This document shows, piece by piece, positions 45,170 to 56,480 of a stretch of 64,000 nt of DNA (position 1 is the stretch's first letter; each line of letters starts with the position of its first letter). This DNA is from Heliocidaris erythrogramma (taxonomy: Eukaryota; Echinodermata; Echinoidea; Camarodonta; Echinometridae). Made by a program: the position numbers and the translations under genes. The notes beneath the pieces are model-generated. The model saw nothing but the letters and a program-made list of their open reading frames with translations, did no database searches and was not told the origin of the DNA. The stretch spans positions 13,086,875 through 13,150,874 of the forward strand of contig CM046863.1 of assembly GCA_025617745.1 (NCBI GenBank), in the 5' to 3' direction.

Positions 45170-45760
45170 AAAAAGGGGGGGGGAGGGGGAGTGTGTATAA
45201 TAATTGAAGGCCAAATTAAGGTAAGAATAAAATATCAGCCGGTGTAGAAGAAGAGGTATCCTTTGATTTTCTTGAGGGGCAACTTTCGCATTGATACCAA
45301 TTTGTGAATCTTATAATTGTACCTTTCAAAGAGAATTATGAACCTTGAAAATTCGGCCATTTTAGTTGACCCGAAAACTATTACATTTTTATTCTTTACT
45401 TTCTTTCATCAAATCTGGTAACCCCCGCCCCACCCCCCGAATTTTGGAGGATTTTCATCAAATCTTCTTTCACCTTTCCTCATCTTTTTTCTTCCCTCCC
45501 CTTTCTCTCTCTCCCTCTCTCTCTCTCATACACACACCTCGATCACACGTCCTGGTTCATTTTGGAGGGGAAAAAAATCTTGGAGGGCTGGCTAACCCCC
45601 CCCCCCCAAAAAAAAAAAAAAAAAAAATCATAAAATCTTCTATTTCACCTTTTCTCATCTTGTTTTCTTCCCTCTCTCTCTCTCTCTCTCTCTCTCATAC
45701 GCACCTCGATCACACCCCCATCCCCATATGGTTCATGTCATTGATATAACGTGAGAGGAC
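45170..45760. repeat. Low-complexity block (CT)n, C and A runs, partly duplicated
   Basis: Two related segments (about 45450-45550 and 45625-45720) share TTTCACCTTT(T/C)CTCATCTT, TTCTTCCCTC(TCTC)n and CACCTCGATCACAC. Homopolymers lie between them. Open frames here are artefacts. Confidence 0.6.
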
Positions 45761-46271
45761 CTTTATCATGTTCACATGCAAATTTTCAATAACAATTATC
45801 TTTCTTACAATCAAGATTTAAGGTGCAATTTTATGCACACGTCAATTCGGGAATAGTTAGATTTTCTCACTTTTTAATGAATATTTTTGTACATGCAGAA
45901 ATGATAACAGTCTTTAGAGATGTTTAGACATTGTATTACTTCTTAAATAAACCCATCATTTATCTGCAGTCATACTCTTTCATGAGTTCTATTACAACTG
46001 ACTTGTCATGGTCAAATAATATTCTTTTCTTGACAGTAGTAGAAATATGTACATGCATTAAAAAACTGAATTTCAATATAAATGAATCATACATTATTAA
46101 TTTCAATCCCTATTCAAGAGGTAAATTATTGAATTTACACTGGAGAAATAGATACTATTAACTTTTTACCACTACACCCCACAAAAGAAGAAATAATAAA
46201 AGAAATAAATGACCATCTAATTTCCATGTTCAATACGCACACCATGTTACTCTTGAAAAACAGATAATGTG

Positions 46272-46527
46272 AGTCTTTAAACGAAGAACCTTGATGGGAG
46301 GAATTTTAATTTGTAAACAATTTTTAGGCATTTTACTCCCAGTGTTAAAGATCGTATGCTCGATCTGTAATGAAAAACACAAGAAAAAATTGGAACCAGC
46401 TGGTTCCATCTTTTTCTGACTTGTGTTTTTCATTACAGATCGAGCATAAGATCTTTAACACTGGGAGTAAAATGCCTATTTTAATTTGTTTACAAATTAA
46501 AATTCGTCCCATCAAGCTTCTTCGTTT
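46272..46527. repeat. Near-perfect 128-bp-arm palindrome
   Basis: Arms 46272-46399 and 46400-46527 meet at GGAACCAGCTGGTTCC with no spacer. Matched words include CCTTGATGGG / CCCATCAAGC, TTAATTTGTAAACAA / TTGTTTACAAATTAA, and CCCAGTGTTAAAGATC / GATCTTTAACACTGGG. Confidence 0.75.
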
Positions 46528-46763
46528 ACTAACCATTGTCTACGGCGGACTGTTGAATATTAATGAGTCAGAAAGAAGAGGATCTTGGGTATTTGATTCC
46601 AGTTCATCGTGACTTGGCCGTGAACCAGAATAGCCTGGTGGTTAAGTCGCTGCCCGGAAAGCAGTAGATGACAGGTTCGAATCCCGCTGGTTCCAATTTT
46701 TCTGACTTGTGTTTTTCATTACAGATCGAGCATACGATCTTTAACACTGGGAGTAAAATGCCT
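46411..46763 (+). mobile_element. tRNA-like element bounded by ~66-bp direct repeats
   Basis: TTTTCTGACTTGTGTTTTTC...TAAAATGCCT occurs at 46411-46478 and again at 46697-46763. Between them a tRNA-like head (about 46632-46695) has AGCCTGGTGGTTAAG (A box) and GGTTCGAATCCC (B box). The tRNA fold is degenerate. A related element lies in reverse at 51249-51553. The layout could be a tandem SINE or a small terminal-repeat element. Confidence 0.55.
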
Positions 46764-46944
46764 ACAAATTTGTTTACAAATGTGAGTCTTGTTTACACTT
46801 CTAAGAAATATAAATCAAATGATTCATCTTCCTTTTAGTTGGTACATGTATATTGTATATTAATAGTATTAAAAGTCTAACTAAAAGGGGGGGGGGGGGG
46901 AGAAACACACACAGAGATCTAATTCTATAGTTTGAATCTAAATA

Positions 46945-47090
46945 ACAGGGATGCCAATTAGAATTGATAAAAAAGTGGGAAAATCATCTAGAATGGGCCC
47001 TTGGGTACTACATAAACAGCGGTTTTATATGGCTAAAATTATGTTGAAAAAGTAAGAATTGCTACTTTTGTCTGAACAGTGGCATCCCTG
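46945..47090. mobile_element. hAT-like MITE, 146 bp
   Basis: Perfect 11-bp inverted ends CAGGGATGCCA and TGGCATCCCTG. CAGGG-type ends fit hAT. The flanking 8-mers are not identical, so the duplication is unconfirmed. Confidence 0.5.
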
Positions 47091-48048
47091 AAATAAAGTC
47101 TTGAATAGTATGGATTTTCTCTGAAGATCAATAATAGAATAGTAATTAAATTAGCAAAAATTCACAGAATCAGTAAATTATTATTATTATTAATATTAAT
47201 TAATTTATTACATGGTGAGAAGATTTAATAAAGGAGAGGCCAAGTGGCTGTGGCAGAGCTTATCTTTATTTCATTAGGGGCCATGTAATGTCACTAGGCC
47301 ACATAGGAGAGGAAGATCTCCTCACAATAACGAGCTACTACACAAAATGGCTGCATGTGACTACAACATTTGACATGGGAGGGGGTGGGTAAGATGGTTA
47401 GGATATAATTGAAGAACTTTAACAGGGACCGCGGAACCGGTGGGGGGGGGGGGGGGCCTGCAGCCCCCCACCTTTTTCAGTAAACACGTGCAAACGTACG
47501 GCAGTGCAAAAATGTGGTAATACACGCAGCCCACCCCCCCCCCCCCCCCCCCCCACTAAGCCCCTCCACTTTCCAAGACGTTCTGCGGCGCCCGTTTAAA
47601 ACTCCTCTTCCGCCATTCTAATGATGCATATTAGACTGGAATCCAGGTATGATTTCAATATGAAGAAATTTAGATGTTTATCAAAGCAGGGGTCTATTTC
47701 ACTGAAGAGTTGAAGTAGAAATCCATGTCTGTTGAAAGAAAAGAGGAAAGAGTTTAGAAAATAGCATCCATTGTGTATTTTATAATTTAGCAAGCAACAA
47801 TTAGAATTTGCAAAAAGACTGAAATTTAGAGTTTCCTATTAATAGTTAACATCGACTCTTTAAATGATATTAATATAATAATAAGTGGGAATTCTCGAAA
47901 GTATTTAAAGAGGAAAAAAGTTTTTTCCAGTTGGACAGATAAAATTTTCAAGGCTATTCAAAAGAAACTAAATTAGTAAAGTCACAAGAAAATGGCTTCT
48001 TAAACCAAAAAGTGTGTACCTTGATTGTATTGAGGTACTAATAACAAC
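47091..48048. other. Intronic spacer with G and C runs, no gene
   Basis: G run near 47440-47455 and C run near 47536-47553. No coding motif seen. Confidence 0.35.
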
Positions 48049-48273
48049 CAGGGGCGTTGATAATGGGGTGGTAAGTGGGCAGTAGGAGGGCAAATAATAT
48101 AGTTTTGCCCCCCCCCCCCCCAAAAAAAATAAATAAAATAATAATAATTATATCTCCCTGACTCATGTTACCTTGGATAAGCTGGCAATTAAGAGGCATT
48201 GAAAAAATCATGAAGGGTGCTATTAGGCTGTTTTGCCCCCCCCCCCCCTCCGAAAAACACATTGACGCCCCTG
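48049..48273. mobile_element. hAT-like MITE, 225 bp, with two poly(C) runs
   Basis: Ends CAGGGGCGTTGAT and ATTGACGCCCCTG are near-perfect inverted repeats. TTTTGCCCCCC occurs twice inside. No clean 8-bp duplication seen. Confidence 0.5.
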
Positions 48274-49999
48274 AAGGCTGATAGCAATCTTACTCTTAAA
48301 GCATATACCTACCATGCAAAACTGAAGCAGCTAAGTAGTAATTGTTCCTATCAGAATTTGTCTTCATTCTCAGTAGGTAAGCATTCCTCTTCATCATCAT
48401 CATCATCTGTTGTAGAATAGATGAGGTAGAGAAGCATTACCCTGTATTAAGAAAAAAAATCACACAAACACTCATCCTCACCCTCTTCATCTTTTCAAAG
48501 AGGAGACTAACTACAATAGATTTATGGACTGTAATCAATAGTGTCATATTTGGCCCTAATATTACTACTACTACTACTACTACTAACAATAATAATGATC
48601 ATAATGATAACAATAATAATGAAAATAATAATATCATCAATAACATACATTCACCCATCTTATTTTGTTTTGTTTCTGTTTGCAGGAATTAATGAAATGT
48701 TAAATGTAATAATTAAGGGGACTAAAATTTGTATTTATGACATCCCACTGAACATCCCTTAAATATATCATAATTGATATTTAAAGACACTAAACAGCTA
48801 ATTTCATATTACACTGAAAACAGATCTCAGTGGTGGATAAAGGAAAATGACAAATGAATTGTCCATTCCTCAGAAAAAAGAAAATAAAATGTTGTTTTGG
48901 TTGGACAATGTTAACTAAAAATGCCACTCTTTATTGTGAACACATCATCCCCCCCCCCCACCCTTCCCTCCCCAGTTAACTGATCCTGGATCCTCTACCA
49001 CCACCAGACCTAGTCTATAATTTTTAGCTGTAATAGGTATAGGTCTAACTAGTTAGGTCTAGTCCCTAGCCCAGGGATGCTGCCACGAACGCTATGCGTT
49101 CAGGCTGCCGCAGTAAGGTCTAGACTTACCTGTTTATTTCTCATGTCTCATCAAGTAGGACTTTCCACTTCATCCGGCACCTCCAACAGTTGTTAAGTTA
49201 TGTAAGGAGACCTAGTAGATCTTCAAGTAGATCAGCCACAGGTTAGTTCCTTGCCATGTTTATCTGATGGAAATCAAAGTCAACATGAATGAGACTAGTG
49301 AATTCAATACTGAAATAAAGGCAATCCAGCTATTTAATACTCAGGGGAGATTTATTACCTCTTTAAAAAGGCCTTTGATTCTGGTCTATAATCAACACTA
49401 ATTTATGTACCCCCTTCTCTCTCTCTCTCTTGAAATGTAAAAAATATAAAACCTCATCACCATGATGCTAGCCTAGACCGAAATTTCTCTCTCGTTCGGT
49501 CTAGATCATTAGATGCTTGCCTAGCTAGCCTTGGCTTTGGCCTTGGCTCAACTTTAGAAGAAAAAAGTGGGCCAAAGCTCATCTAACATTAGTACACCTA
49601 AGCAAATTAACTTTTACTAAGAACCACTACGTTAAAATTACAACCCTGCATTACCAAACTCTGTACATGTACACAAAGTAAACCTTGACCTGGACTGGTC
49701 TCTGGAAAATACTAGGGCCTAGTATCAACATGAAACCCCCTCTTCATTCTCAAAAAAAAAAAATCCTGACAAGAACAGCCTAGGCCTACGCTACAGAATC
49801 AATTAATTAGAAAGGGTCTCACCTGGGCCCTTTGTCTTTCAGAATATAACGGGGTCTATGCGTCTACATCTAACTTAGATAACCAAATCATCGAAATACA
49901 GACTAAGTTCGATCTAGGCCTAGGCCCTATTTCGAGGTTTACGAAATCTGTCAGCCATTGGCATTGACATCAATCAATAGATCATCTATCGAAACGTAT
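48274..49999. other. Intronic spacer, no gene
   Basis: It contains (TCA)n near 48390, (TAC)n near 48565-48590 and a TAGGTCTAG-rich tract near 49030-49130. The last about 200 bases grade into the dispersed repeat. Confidence 0.35.
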
Positions 50000-50340
50000 C
50001 TAGATAGTCCCGCCCGAAAGTCCGGGTAAGCCGTCACGAGTGACAGGGTGGTAAGGGGAATCGAGCTGCAACATTTAGCTCATGACGATGAAAATTGAAT
50101 TGAAAGTTCGAGAGTAGATTACACATTGTTTCATGACATACAGCTCTGTAGAATCCCTTCAAAATGTAGAGAAATTGAAACAGATTACTCACAATGGCAG
50201 AACTTGTTACAAATATAATCTAATTTTCGAAAATTAAGCATAAATACAGGTGTACTCACCTCTAAACTTTCCACAACTTTTTTTACTTTGTGCGGGTGAC
50301 GTCAAATTCACATCGGAAGTGACGAAGAGAGGTCAAATCG
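50000..50340. repeat. Dispersed repeat, intact relative of 33266-34740
   Basis: It is the reverse-orientation relative of the sequence flanking the inserted element at 33303-34398 and lacks the insert. It includes CCCGCCCGAAAGTCCGGGTAAG, GTGGTAAGGGGAATCGAGC and GGTGACGTCAAATTCACATCGG. Confidence 0.6.
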
Positions 50341-50418
50341 TCCCTTTTCAATCACATTCATATTCATAAGGTCCGGTCCAATCAAAGTTTGATAAATCGA
50401 GTATGCAAAACAAAAATG

Positions 50419-50620
50419 AATAATGCATAAGGAGTTTCTCGATACTTTTCGATATTTTCTTGGTATCGGGGGCTTCGGGAAAATGAAATGTTACCAAATG
50501 GGCGTGGCCGAATCAGGGCCGAATACGCTTAGCCTGAATGGTGACGCTACAGCTTATATGCAAATGAGGGAAATCCGCGGGTGCTACCTTTCCGTCTATA
50601 AGTTTTAATTTGTCTATGAT
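50419..50620. repeat. Dispersed repeat, inverted partner of 32344-32525
   Basis: It contains GGGGGCTTCGGG, GGTGACGCTACAGC, TATGCAAATGAGGG and AATTTGTCTATG, all found complemented at 32344-32525. Confidence 0.6.
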
Positions 50621-51248
50621 TGAAGATAAGGTGCGTGCGCGTACGCGCGCGTCGGTGAAGTTGCGCGCGCGCAAAATCTGAAAATGCTCAAAGTGGTCCA
50701 TAATCAATTTTGGGCATGTTTCAGGTCATTTTAAACATTTCAACATTTTCCGCGCGTGCTTGCGCATTGTGACGTCATCTAGGCGCCATTTTGTAAAATT
50801 GTAAACAAAAGTTAAATATCTTTGGAGCACAATTCATTCACATACAAGCATAAACCGCCACCTCGTCTCTTATTAGTTTCTTCAAACGAACGTTTGCATA
50901 TATTATGTAGCAACGTGAGACCCCCCCCCCCCCCCCCCCCCCCCCCAACCCCCCGTATACCAACCCCGGGTCGATTAGGGGATTTAAACATTTTACGTAT
51001 TAATTTATTGTCAACCCAGAGAAGTATTTGTGACCATTTAGTCCGCCAGGGGCCTGTAAAGAGATACAATCAATCTCATCTTACGATCAGTTGTAACTCT
51101 TCAGTACATGGTTTTCCATAGATTTACGATTGATATCAATCGTAAGATTGATTGTACCTCTTGATATTACAGGCCCCAGGGTAGATAAGAATCCCTACTG
51201 CCTGTATCACAATCATCCTAGGCACTTTAGTTTATTGTCAACCCAGAG

Positions 51249-51553
51249 TTTGTAAACAATTTTTTAGGCATTACTCCCAGTGTTAAAGATCGTATGATCG
51301 ATCTGTAATGAAAATAACAAGTAAAAAAAAAATGGAACCTGCTGGATTCGAACCTGTCATCTACTGCTTGCCGGGCAGCGACTTAACCACATGCTATATG
51401 AACTTGAATCAAATACCCAAGATCATTTTCTTTCTGACTCGTTAATATTCAACAGTCCGCCGTGGACAATAGTTAGTAAATGGAGAAGCTTAAGGGAAGG
51501 AATTTTAATTTGTAAACCAATTTTAGGCATTACTCCAAGTGTTAAGGATCGTA
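51249..51553 (-). mobile_element. tRNA-like element with ~45-bp direct repeats (minus)
   Basis: TTTGTAAAC(A/C)AATTTT...AGGCATTACTCC...GATCGTA occurs at 51249-51294 and 51509-51553. Between them the minus strand has the same tRNA-like head as 46632-46695 (GGATTCGAACCTGTCATC and TTAACCACATGC on plus). It belongs to the same family as 46411-46763. Confidence 0.55.
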
Positions 51554-51911
51554 GACCTTCCCTGCAGCCTTCTTCGAGTTCTCAATAATAATAATAACAC
51601 AAACATATAGCATATGCTTCAATATACACACATATAATTGTGTGTTTTTATATTCCATTTGATAACAGAATAACTTTGCATATCGATATCTGCATATATC
51701 TTCATGGGTAAAGTAATTTATTAACACTTGACTGCACAATTTTTACACACACCCAAATACCAGACACATACATTAGTTACCCTCAAGGAAACTTCACTTT
51801 AGGTAAGCGGCCTTTTACATTATGTACGATATTTCCGAGCAATGTTCTTATCATTCACTCATTCAGTTAATTGTAATAAACTGTAACCATGAAGGTATAA
51901 TTATGCTGAAG

Positions 51912-51945
51912 AAGGCCGGGAAGGCCGAAAGCTTGATCTAAAAAA
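51912..51945 (+). ncRNA. Hammerhead-like motif with canonical CTGANGA box
   Basis: CTGAAGA, A, GGCC-GGGAA-GGCC, GAAA, GCTTG. Both boxes are canonical, with one extra A between box 1 and stem II. AAGCTT after the second box is palindromic, as in very short stem III motifs that work as dimers. Not shown to be active. Confidence 0.4.
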
Positions 51946-52315
51946 CTCGAAGGTCAGCTACGTCCTTGTCTCCCGTCTCTTCAATACTCACACATTATAT
52001 ATGTATATATACACTCAAAAGATGTCTCCAGACTAATTTCATACAATTTGGCTACTTTATATTTAAACTATGCGTACCTACTTTAAACATGATAAAGTAC
52101 TAAATCAAAGAAAAAAAAATCAAACCAATATGCCAAAAAACAAATAAACAAAAAACTCATCATGCTTTATTATTATTTTATTTACACCCCCCCCCCCCCC
52201 CCCCCCGCCGGAAAAAAAAAGTCAGCCATCGACTTCAAACTAAGGGAAAAAGAGAATAATTTCATGAGTCTTGCAACCACTAATAGCACGGGAAACATAC
52301 TCTTGATTACAACAG

Positions 52316-52548
52316 ACTGGAAAGCTGACTGTCAAAGATTCTGATCTATCTGCTGCAGTGACATCTGTATTATGGTCTCGCCCCGACGCCTTCGTGCCCC
52401 TGATATGTATCTCTTTTTCCGACACCACTCTCAATTTACCACCTTCACTTCCTGTTCTGCCATCTGTCACTCATCTAGTAGGTGAGAGACTGACATCAGA
52501 CAGCTACGGCAGACTGATTTCATCGCTACCCTCAGTGAAATATGTTAA
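52316..52548 (+). CDS. NLR exon 5: leucine-rich-repeat-like segment
   Basis: This exon encodes residues 722-798 and two bases of codon 799 (TGKLTVKDSDLSAAVTSVLW, ending SSLPSVKYVK). It is a diverged copy of exon 3, with matching TLNL, LPSVT, GERLTSD(S)YG.LIS.LPSV(K)Y. LWSRP replaces the LWSCL of exons 3 and 7. Acceptor TTACAACAG/ACTGG, donor GTAAGT. Length 233 bases, phase 0 to 2. Confidence 0.82.
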
Positions 52549-52629
52549 GTAAGTAGAGCAGAATCTTTAAAAAAAATCACAGAATTAAGAAAAAAAAATT
52601 TTTCGAAAGGAAAGTCCATCCTGATATTA

Positions 52630-53190
52630 TGTTGGTTTTATTTCTTTGCTTTTCTTTTGTCTTCTTTTTTTATTATGTATTCCTTTGTTTTTCCTCTCTC
52701 TGCCTTCCCTTTTACCTTATGTATTTCTTTGTTTTTATTCTTTATATTCTCTTTTTATTTCTTTATGTATTTCTTTGTTTTCTTTTCTCTGTCTTCCTTT
52801 TTTCCTTATGTGTGTCTTTGTTTTTCTTCACTCTTCTTTTCCCTTATGTATTCCTTTGTTTTTCTTATCTTTGTCTTCCTTTTTTCTTTATGTATCTCTT
52901 TGCTTTTGTTCTATCTTCATTTTTCCATATGTATTAATTTGTTTTTATTCTCCATAATCTTCTTTTTATTTCTTTATGCTTTTCTTGGTTTTTCTTCTTT
53001 CTGTCTTCCCTTTTTCCTAATGAATTTTTTGTTTGCTTTTCTTCGCTCTTCTTTTTATTTCTGTATCCATTTCTTTGTTCTTCTCCTCTCTGTCTTCCTT
53101 TTCCTTATGTATTTCTTTATTTTTCTTCTCTCTGCCTTCTCTTTTTGTTATGTATCTCTTCGTTTGCCTTCTCTCTGTCTTCTTTTTCAG
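52630..53190 (+). repeat. Pyrimidine-rich minisatellite (~40-bp units)
   Basis: Units of the type CTTATGTATTTCTTTGTTTTTCTTCTCTCTGTCTTCCTTTTT recur irregularly. Because stops are rare, three frames stay open and give long Phe/Leu/Ser-rich pseudo-proteins. The tract ends in TTTTTCAG, a perfect-looking but probably decoy 3' splice site. Confidence 0.8.
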
Positions 53191-53369
53191 TATACACAAC
53201 ACTTGCGTCAAATACGGGCGAACGACTAATAAGAGACAAGGCAAATTACTGTACCGTACGATCTTGCTGTGCAGGGCTTATGTAACAATCAGCAAATATA
53301 ACGCTTTCACGTCAATTGACTGCACTGTTAAAGTAATGTATACAGCGGGAGGGAAGGGGCGGGGAGTTA

Positions 53370-53525
53370 TTTTTTTCTATCAGGACTTGCGCCACTGACA
53401 AGAGAGGGCGGTATTTGAGCGTCAAGTCAGAGCCTTCCATACACAGAGTTTGGCCAACCCGGTTCGATATTTTTTTTTGCCATCACCTGACAACAGGCGC
53501 CATGTTGTGACCTAATGTAGTGTGA
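53370..53525. repeat. Left copy of a split inverted repeat
   Basis: CAGGACTTGCGCCACTGACAAGAGAGGGCGGTATTTGAGCGTCAAG and CATACACAGAGTTTGGCCAAC...GGCGCCATGTTG both reappear complemented at 56415-56480 and 55865-55915. There they are about 500 bases apart instead of adjacent. Confidence 0.6.
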
Positions 53526-55844
53526 GCGTGCAAGTTACCACTGCATGCATAGCGCATATAGCTAGCATGCATGCACTGCAATGCGTATACTATCGATGAG
53601 ATATAGAACCAGAATCGTGAACTGTGCTGTCTAGATTTAGTTCCATATGCCGTGCTGTTTGCATGGGGTGTTGCAATTGTTCAGGGAAGGGAACAAATAC
53701 GAATAAGAACTTGATATAGAAGACTACTTGTAATGAAAGAATACGAGTAAAGTTCAAGGCACTAAATCATGGTTTGTGTATAACATTTAATAATATTTAT
53801 CTGATGCTAAACTGAATATCTTTGTGAAGAAGTGATAACTGCTTGATATTTAGATTGGTTTACAAGAACAATTGTTATTCAACATAGAAGAAACCACACG
53901 GTCTGATGATGTTTTTGCACAACGTTTTAAAAAATGTTAAATTTTGAACATTAAAAAAAAATTGTAACTCCTATAGTCAGTCCACAATTTGTCTTAAAAT
54001 TGTTTTTATATATAAATTATCGGCGCCAGTTATACATATCATGATTAAATGGTATCATTTTTTTCTGAGAACTGCTTGTAATGTATGCAGGGCCTTTACA
54101 TGAACATTTCTGTATGGTTGCCCAAAGTAGCCACATTTTACAATTTTAGTTGTTCGAACCAAAACTTGATTGGATGGGTGCTGTCGTGTAGGAAATAAAT
54201 CCATACTTTTCTGTTTCTTGTGTGAGAGCAAGGGGGCTTGGCCCCCTTGAACCCCCCCCCCCCCCCCCAGCTACAACTATGGGAGTGGATTTGTGCCACA
54301 TACGTTCGCAACTCTATTTTCATCCAATAACCATTTTGAATTTTGTTGGTGTTTATTATCATTGGCGTTCATTCATTTCCATTAAGAATATATGTATTTA
54401 CACATTTTTTTTTTTTAAATTATATATTTTAATGCACCTGTGGTTAATTTTTTTTTTATGTTTACTTAGTGCTTGTATATAAAACATATATATCTTGAAT
54501 ACGTCATACGGAGTCAATCAACCGTCCAGTGAATCACGGCAACTTTGACACGAATATTAAACAGGGCATTATTTTATAATTAGCAAAAACCATGTCTTGA
54601 AATTTGATAGGTGTGCAAAAACATAATAAGTAATATGCACAAATTACTATGACAGAAGAGGGTCCAGGCAGGGCGTCCCCCTTAACTTTTTCTGTTTGTG
54701 ATTTTTTTTGTTTTCCAAGTAATAGTAGCACGCCACATTTTACGCGTTTTCCCATATTTTCAATTTTCATGAACTTTATAAGTAGCACAGTGATATGTAT
54801 TTTTAATCATGAATACAAAATAATTTAATTTATCTGAATGGAAAAGTCTCAATAGGAGGCTTTTTGGTCTGGAAGTTATAATATTTGCCAAGGCACCCAC
54901 ATCGCACTATAATTTTTCAGTCCATCTTAATTGTCCATTAAGTCTCAGGTATATTAACTATTATCATTCAATATCAATTTGACTGACTGCATTGCTCAAG
55001 GTGAATATTTTTATGAAATGACGCCGACCGTATTTTGAATATACGCTCCCTCGCCGTTGGCGCCCTTATTTCAAATTCCTGGATCCGCCACTGCGGTGAC
55101 GTATGAATTTTGGTCTTTCAGGTATGGTAAGTCATATGAAAATAAATTCCAAATATGTTCAAAAGCTGACGTTTTTCGAAAATATTAATGATTTATTTAT
55201 CAGTCATGACCAGAGTCTATTAGATGGATAACATTTCTCCAATAACTTTGCAAGATTAATCTATGAACTTAATATCGATATAATATACCTATATTATGCA
55301 CCTGTTACGGAACTGATATGCATCCAACGAGTCAAAATATTGGAAAAGGATCTTATTTCAGACATTTTTATTTACATTCCTCAAAATGTTGTCTTTCATG
55401 TTGAAATGACAGGGCCGCGATTTCTTGAGATTAAATGGCATTTTCTTTCTCAAATTTTGAAGAGATTTTTTGCAAACTTACTCTTTAGAATATCAGGAAT
55501 AATATAAAATTAACCTTTAGAGGAAACTTAAAGAATTTTTTGTTCATTTTCCGGTCGAAATCTTAGACGGGTGCGCAGACAGAGGGCTCCCCATCATACA
55601 CCATGCATTAATACACACACGCACACACGCACACACGTTTACATGGCTTTACTTCCGAGGACAACTATTGTTCCTCTATTGTTACTCGTCCTCGGACAGT
55701 CGACGGAATAAGGCATAAATTCATTGTTCGACGTTCGAGGACTATTGTCCGGCTTCCGAGGACCATTGTTGTCATGATTTTTTTTTTTGTTCTCTGTCCG
55801 AAAATGTCATCGGACATAATGCTAAACAAACGCAACACGAGTGC
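53526..55844. other. Intronic spacer between inverted copies, no gene
   Basis: Poly(C) run at 54252-54268. An accumulation of CCGAGGAC-(A/N)-ATTGT-like short repeats lies at 55650-55770. No transposase or other gene was recognised. Confidence 0.35.
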
Positions 55845-56480
55845 GCGCGGTCTTTGGGCTCTTTGGGTTGCAACATGGCGCCTATTGTTGAGTTGGCCAA
55901 ACTCTGTGTATGAAGGGCTCTGTTTAAGAGGGGTGACAATAATTATGGTTTATTCCGTCAAGACCAGTCGGCATGAATATTCATGAAAAACAAATTTTAG
56001 GTATAAAATAAAATGAGCGAACCAAACTCGCAGTTCTCTGTGTGGGGCATTTGGATGGACGTTGTGCATTTTATGAAGATATCCCAACTTCGAGTCTCGT
56101 CAGCCTTAGGGTTAGGTTTTTAGGAAATTATCATTGACAAAATTTCATTTTGCTGAAATAAAAATAAGGTGAACGTTTGAGAAAATACAGGTCTTAAAGT
56201 TGTAGTCCTTCTCAAAGTCTTCAAAACGGAGCCTCTTGACTAGAGTACCTATATAAAGAGAGTAGCCACAACTCATGATTTGAACGTCATTTTGTTTCCT
56301 CTGCTATGCAACATTTCTATTCAATTCCGATGAGAACCTGGGTGTTCACAATAGAAAGAATTCAAACGCCATTTTGTTTCCCGAAAGTCAGACGTCTATG
56401 TTGCTACTCTCTAAGGTACTCTACTCTTGACGCTCAAATACTGCCCTCTCTTGTTGGTGGCGCAAGTCCTGACAAAAAAA
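55845..56480. repeat. Right copy of the split inverted repeat, interrupted
   Basis: The complemented phrases are in two parts (55865-55915 and 56415-56480), separated by about 500 bases with two TAGAGTACC-like words. It is probably one end of a larger element carrying a later insertion. Confidence 0.5.

Larger units (their letters stand above)
42807..52315 (+). other. NLR intron 4 (9.5 kb)
   Basis: The intron is defined by GTAAGT and ACAACAG/ACTGG. Contents include a possible LINE 3' end (44100-44538), SINE-like composites (46270-46765, 51249-51553), two hAT-like MITEs, dispersed repeats at 50000-50620 and several poly(C/G) tracts. No further LRR exon was found. Confidence 0.65.

Noticed and set aside
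46632..46695. Possible tRNA gene (anticodon-like loop CCGGAAA)
   Set aside because: T and acceptor stems mispair at several positions and it recurs at 51249-51553 within the same repeat.
52629..53398. Overlapping Phe/Leu/Ser-rich frames up to 190 codons that look like multi-pass membrane proteins
   Set aside because: Produced by a pyrimidine-rich minisatellite inside NLR intron 5; three frames are open simultaneously.
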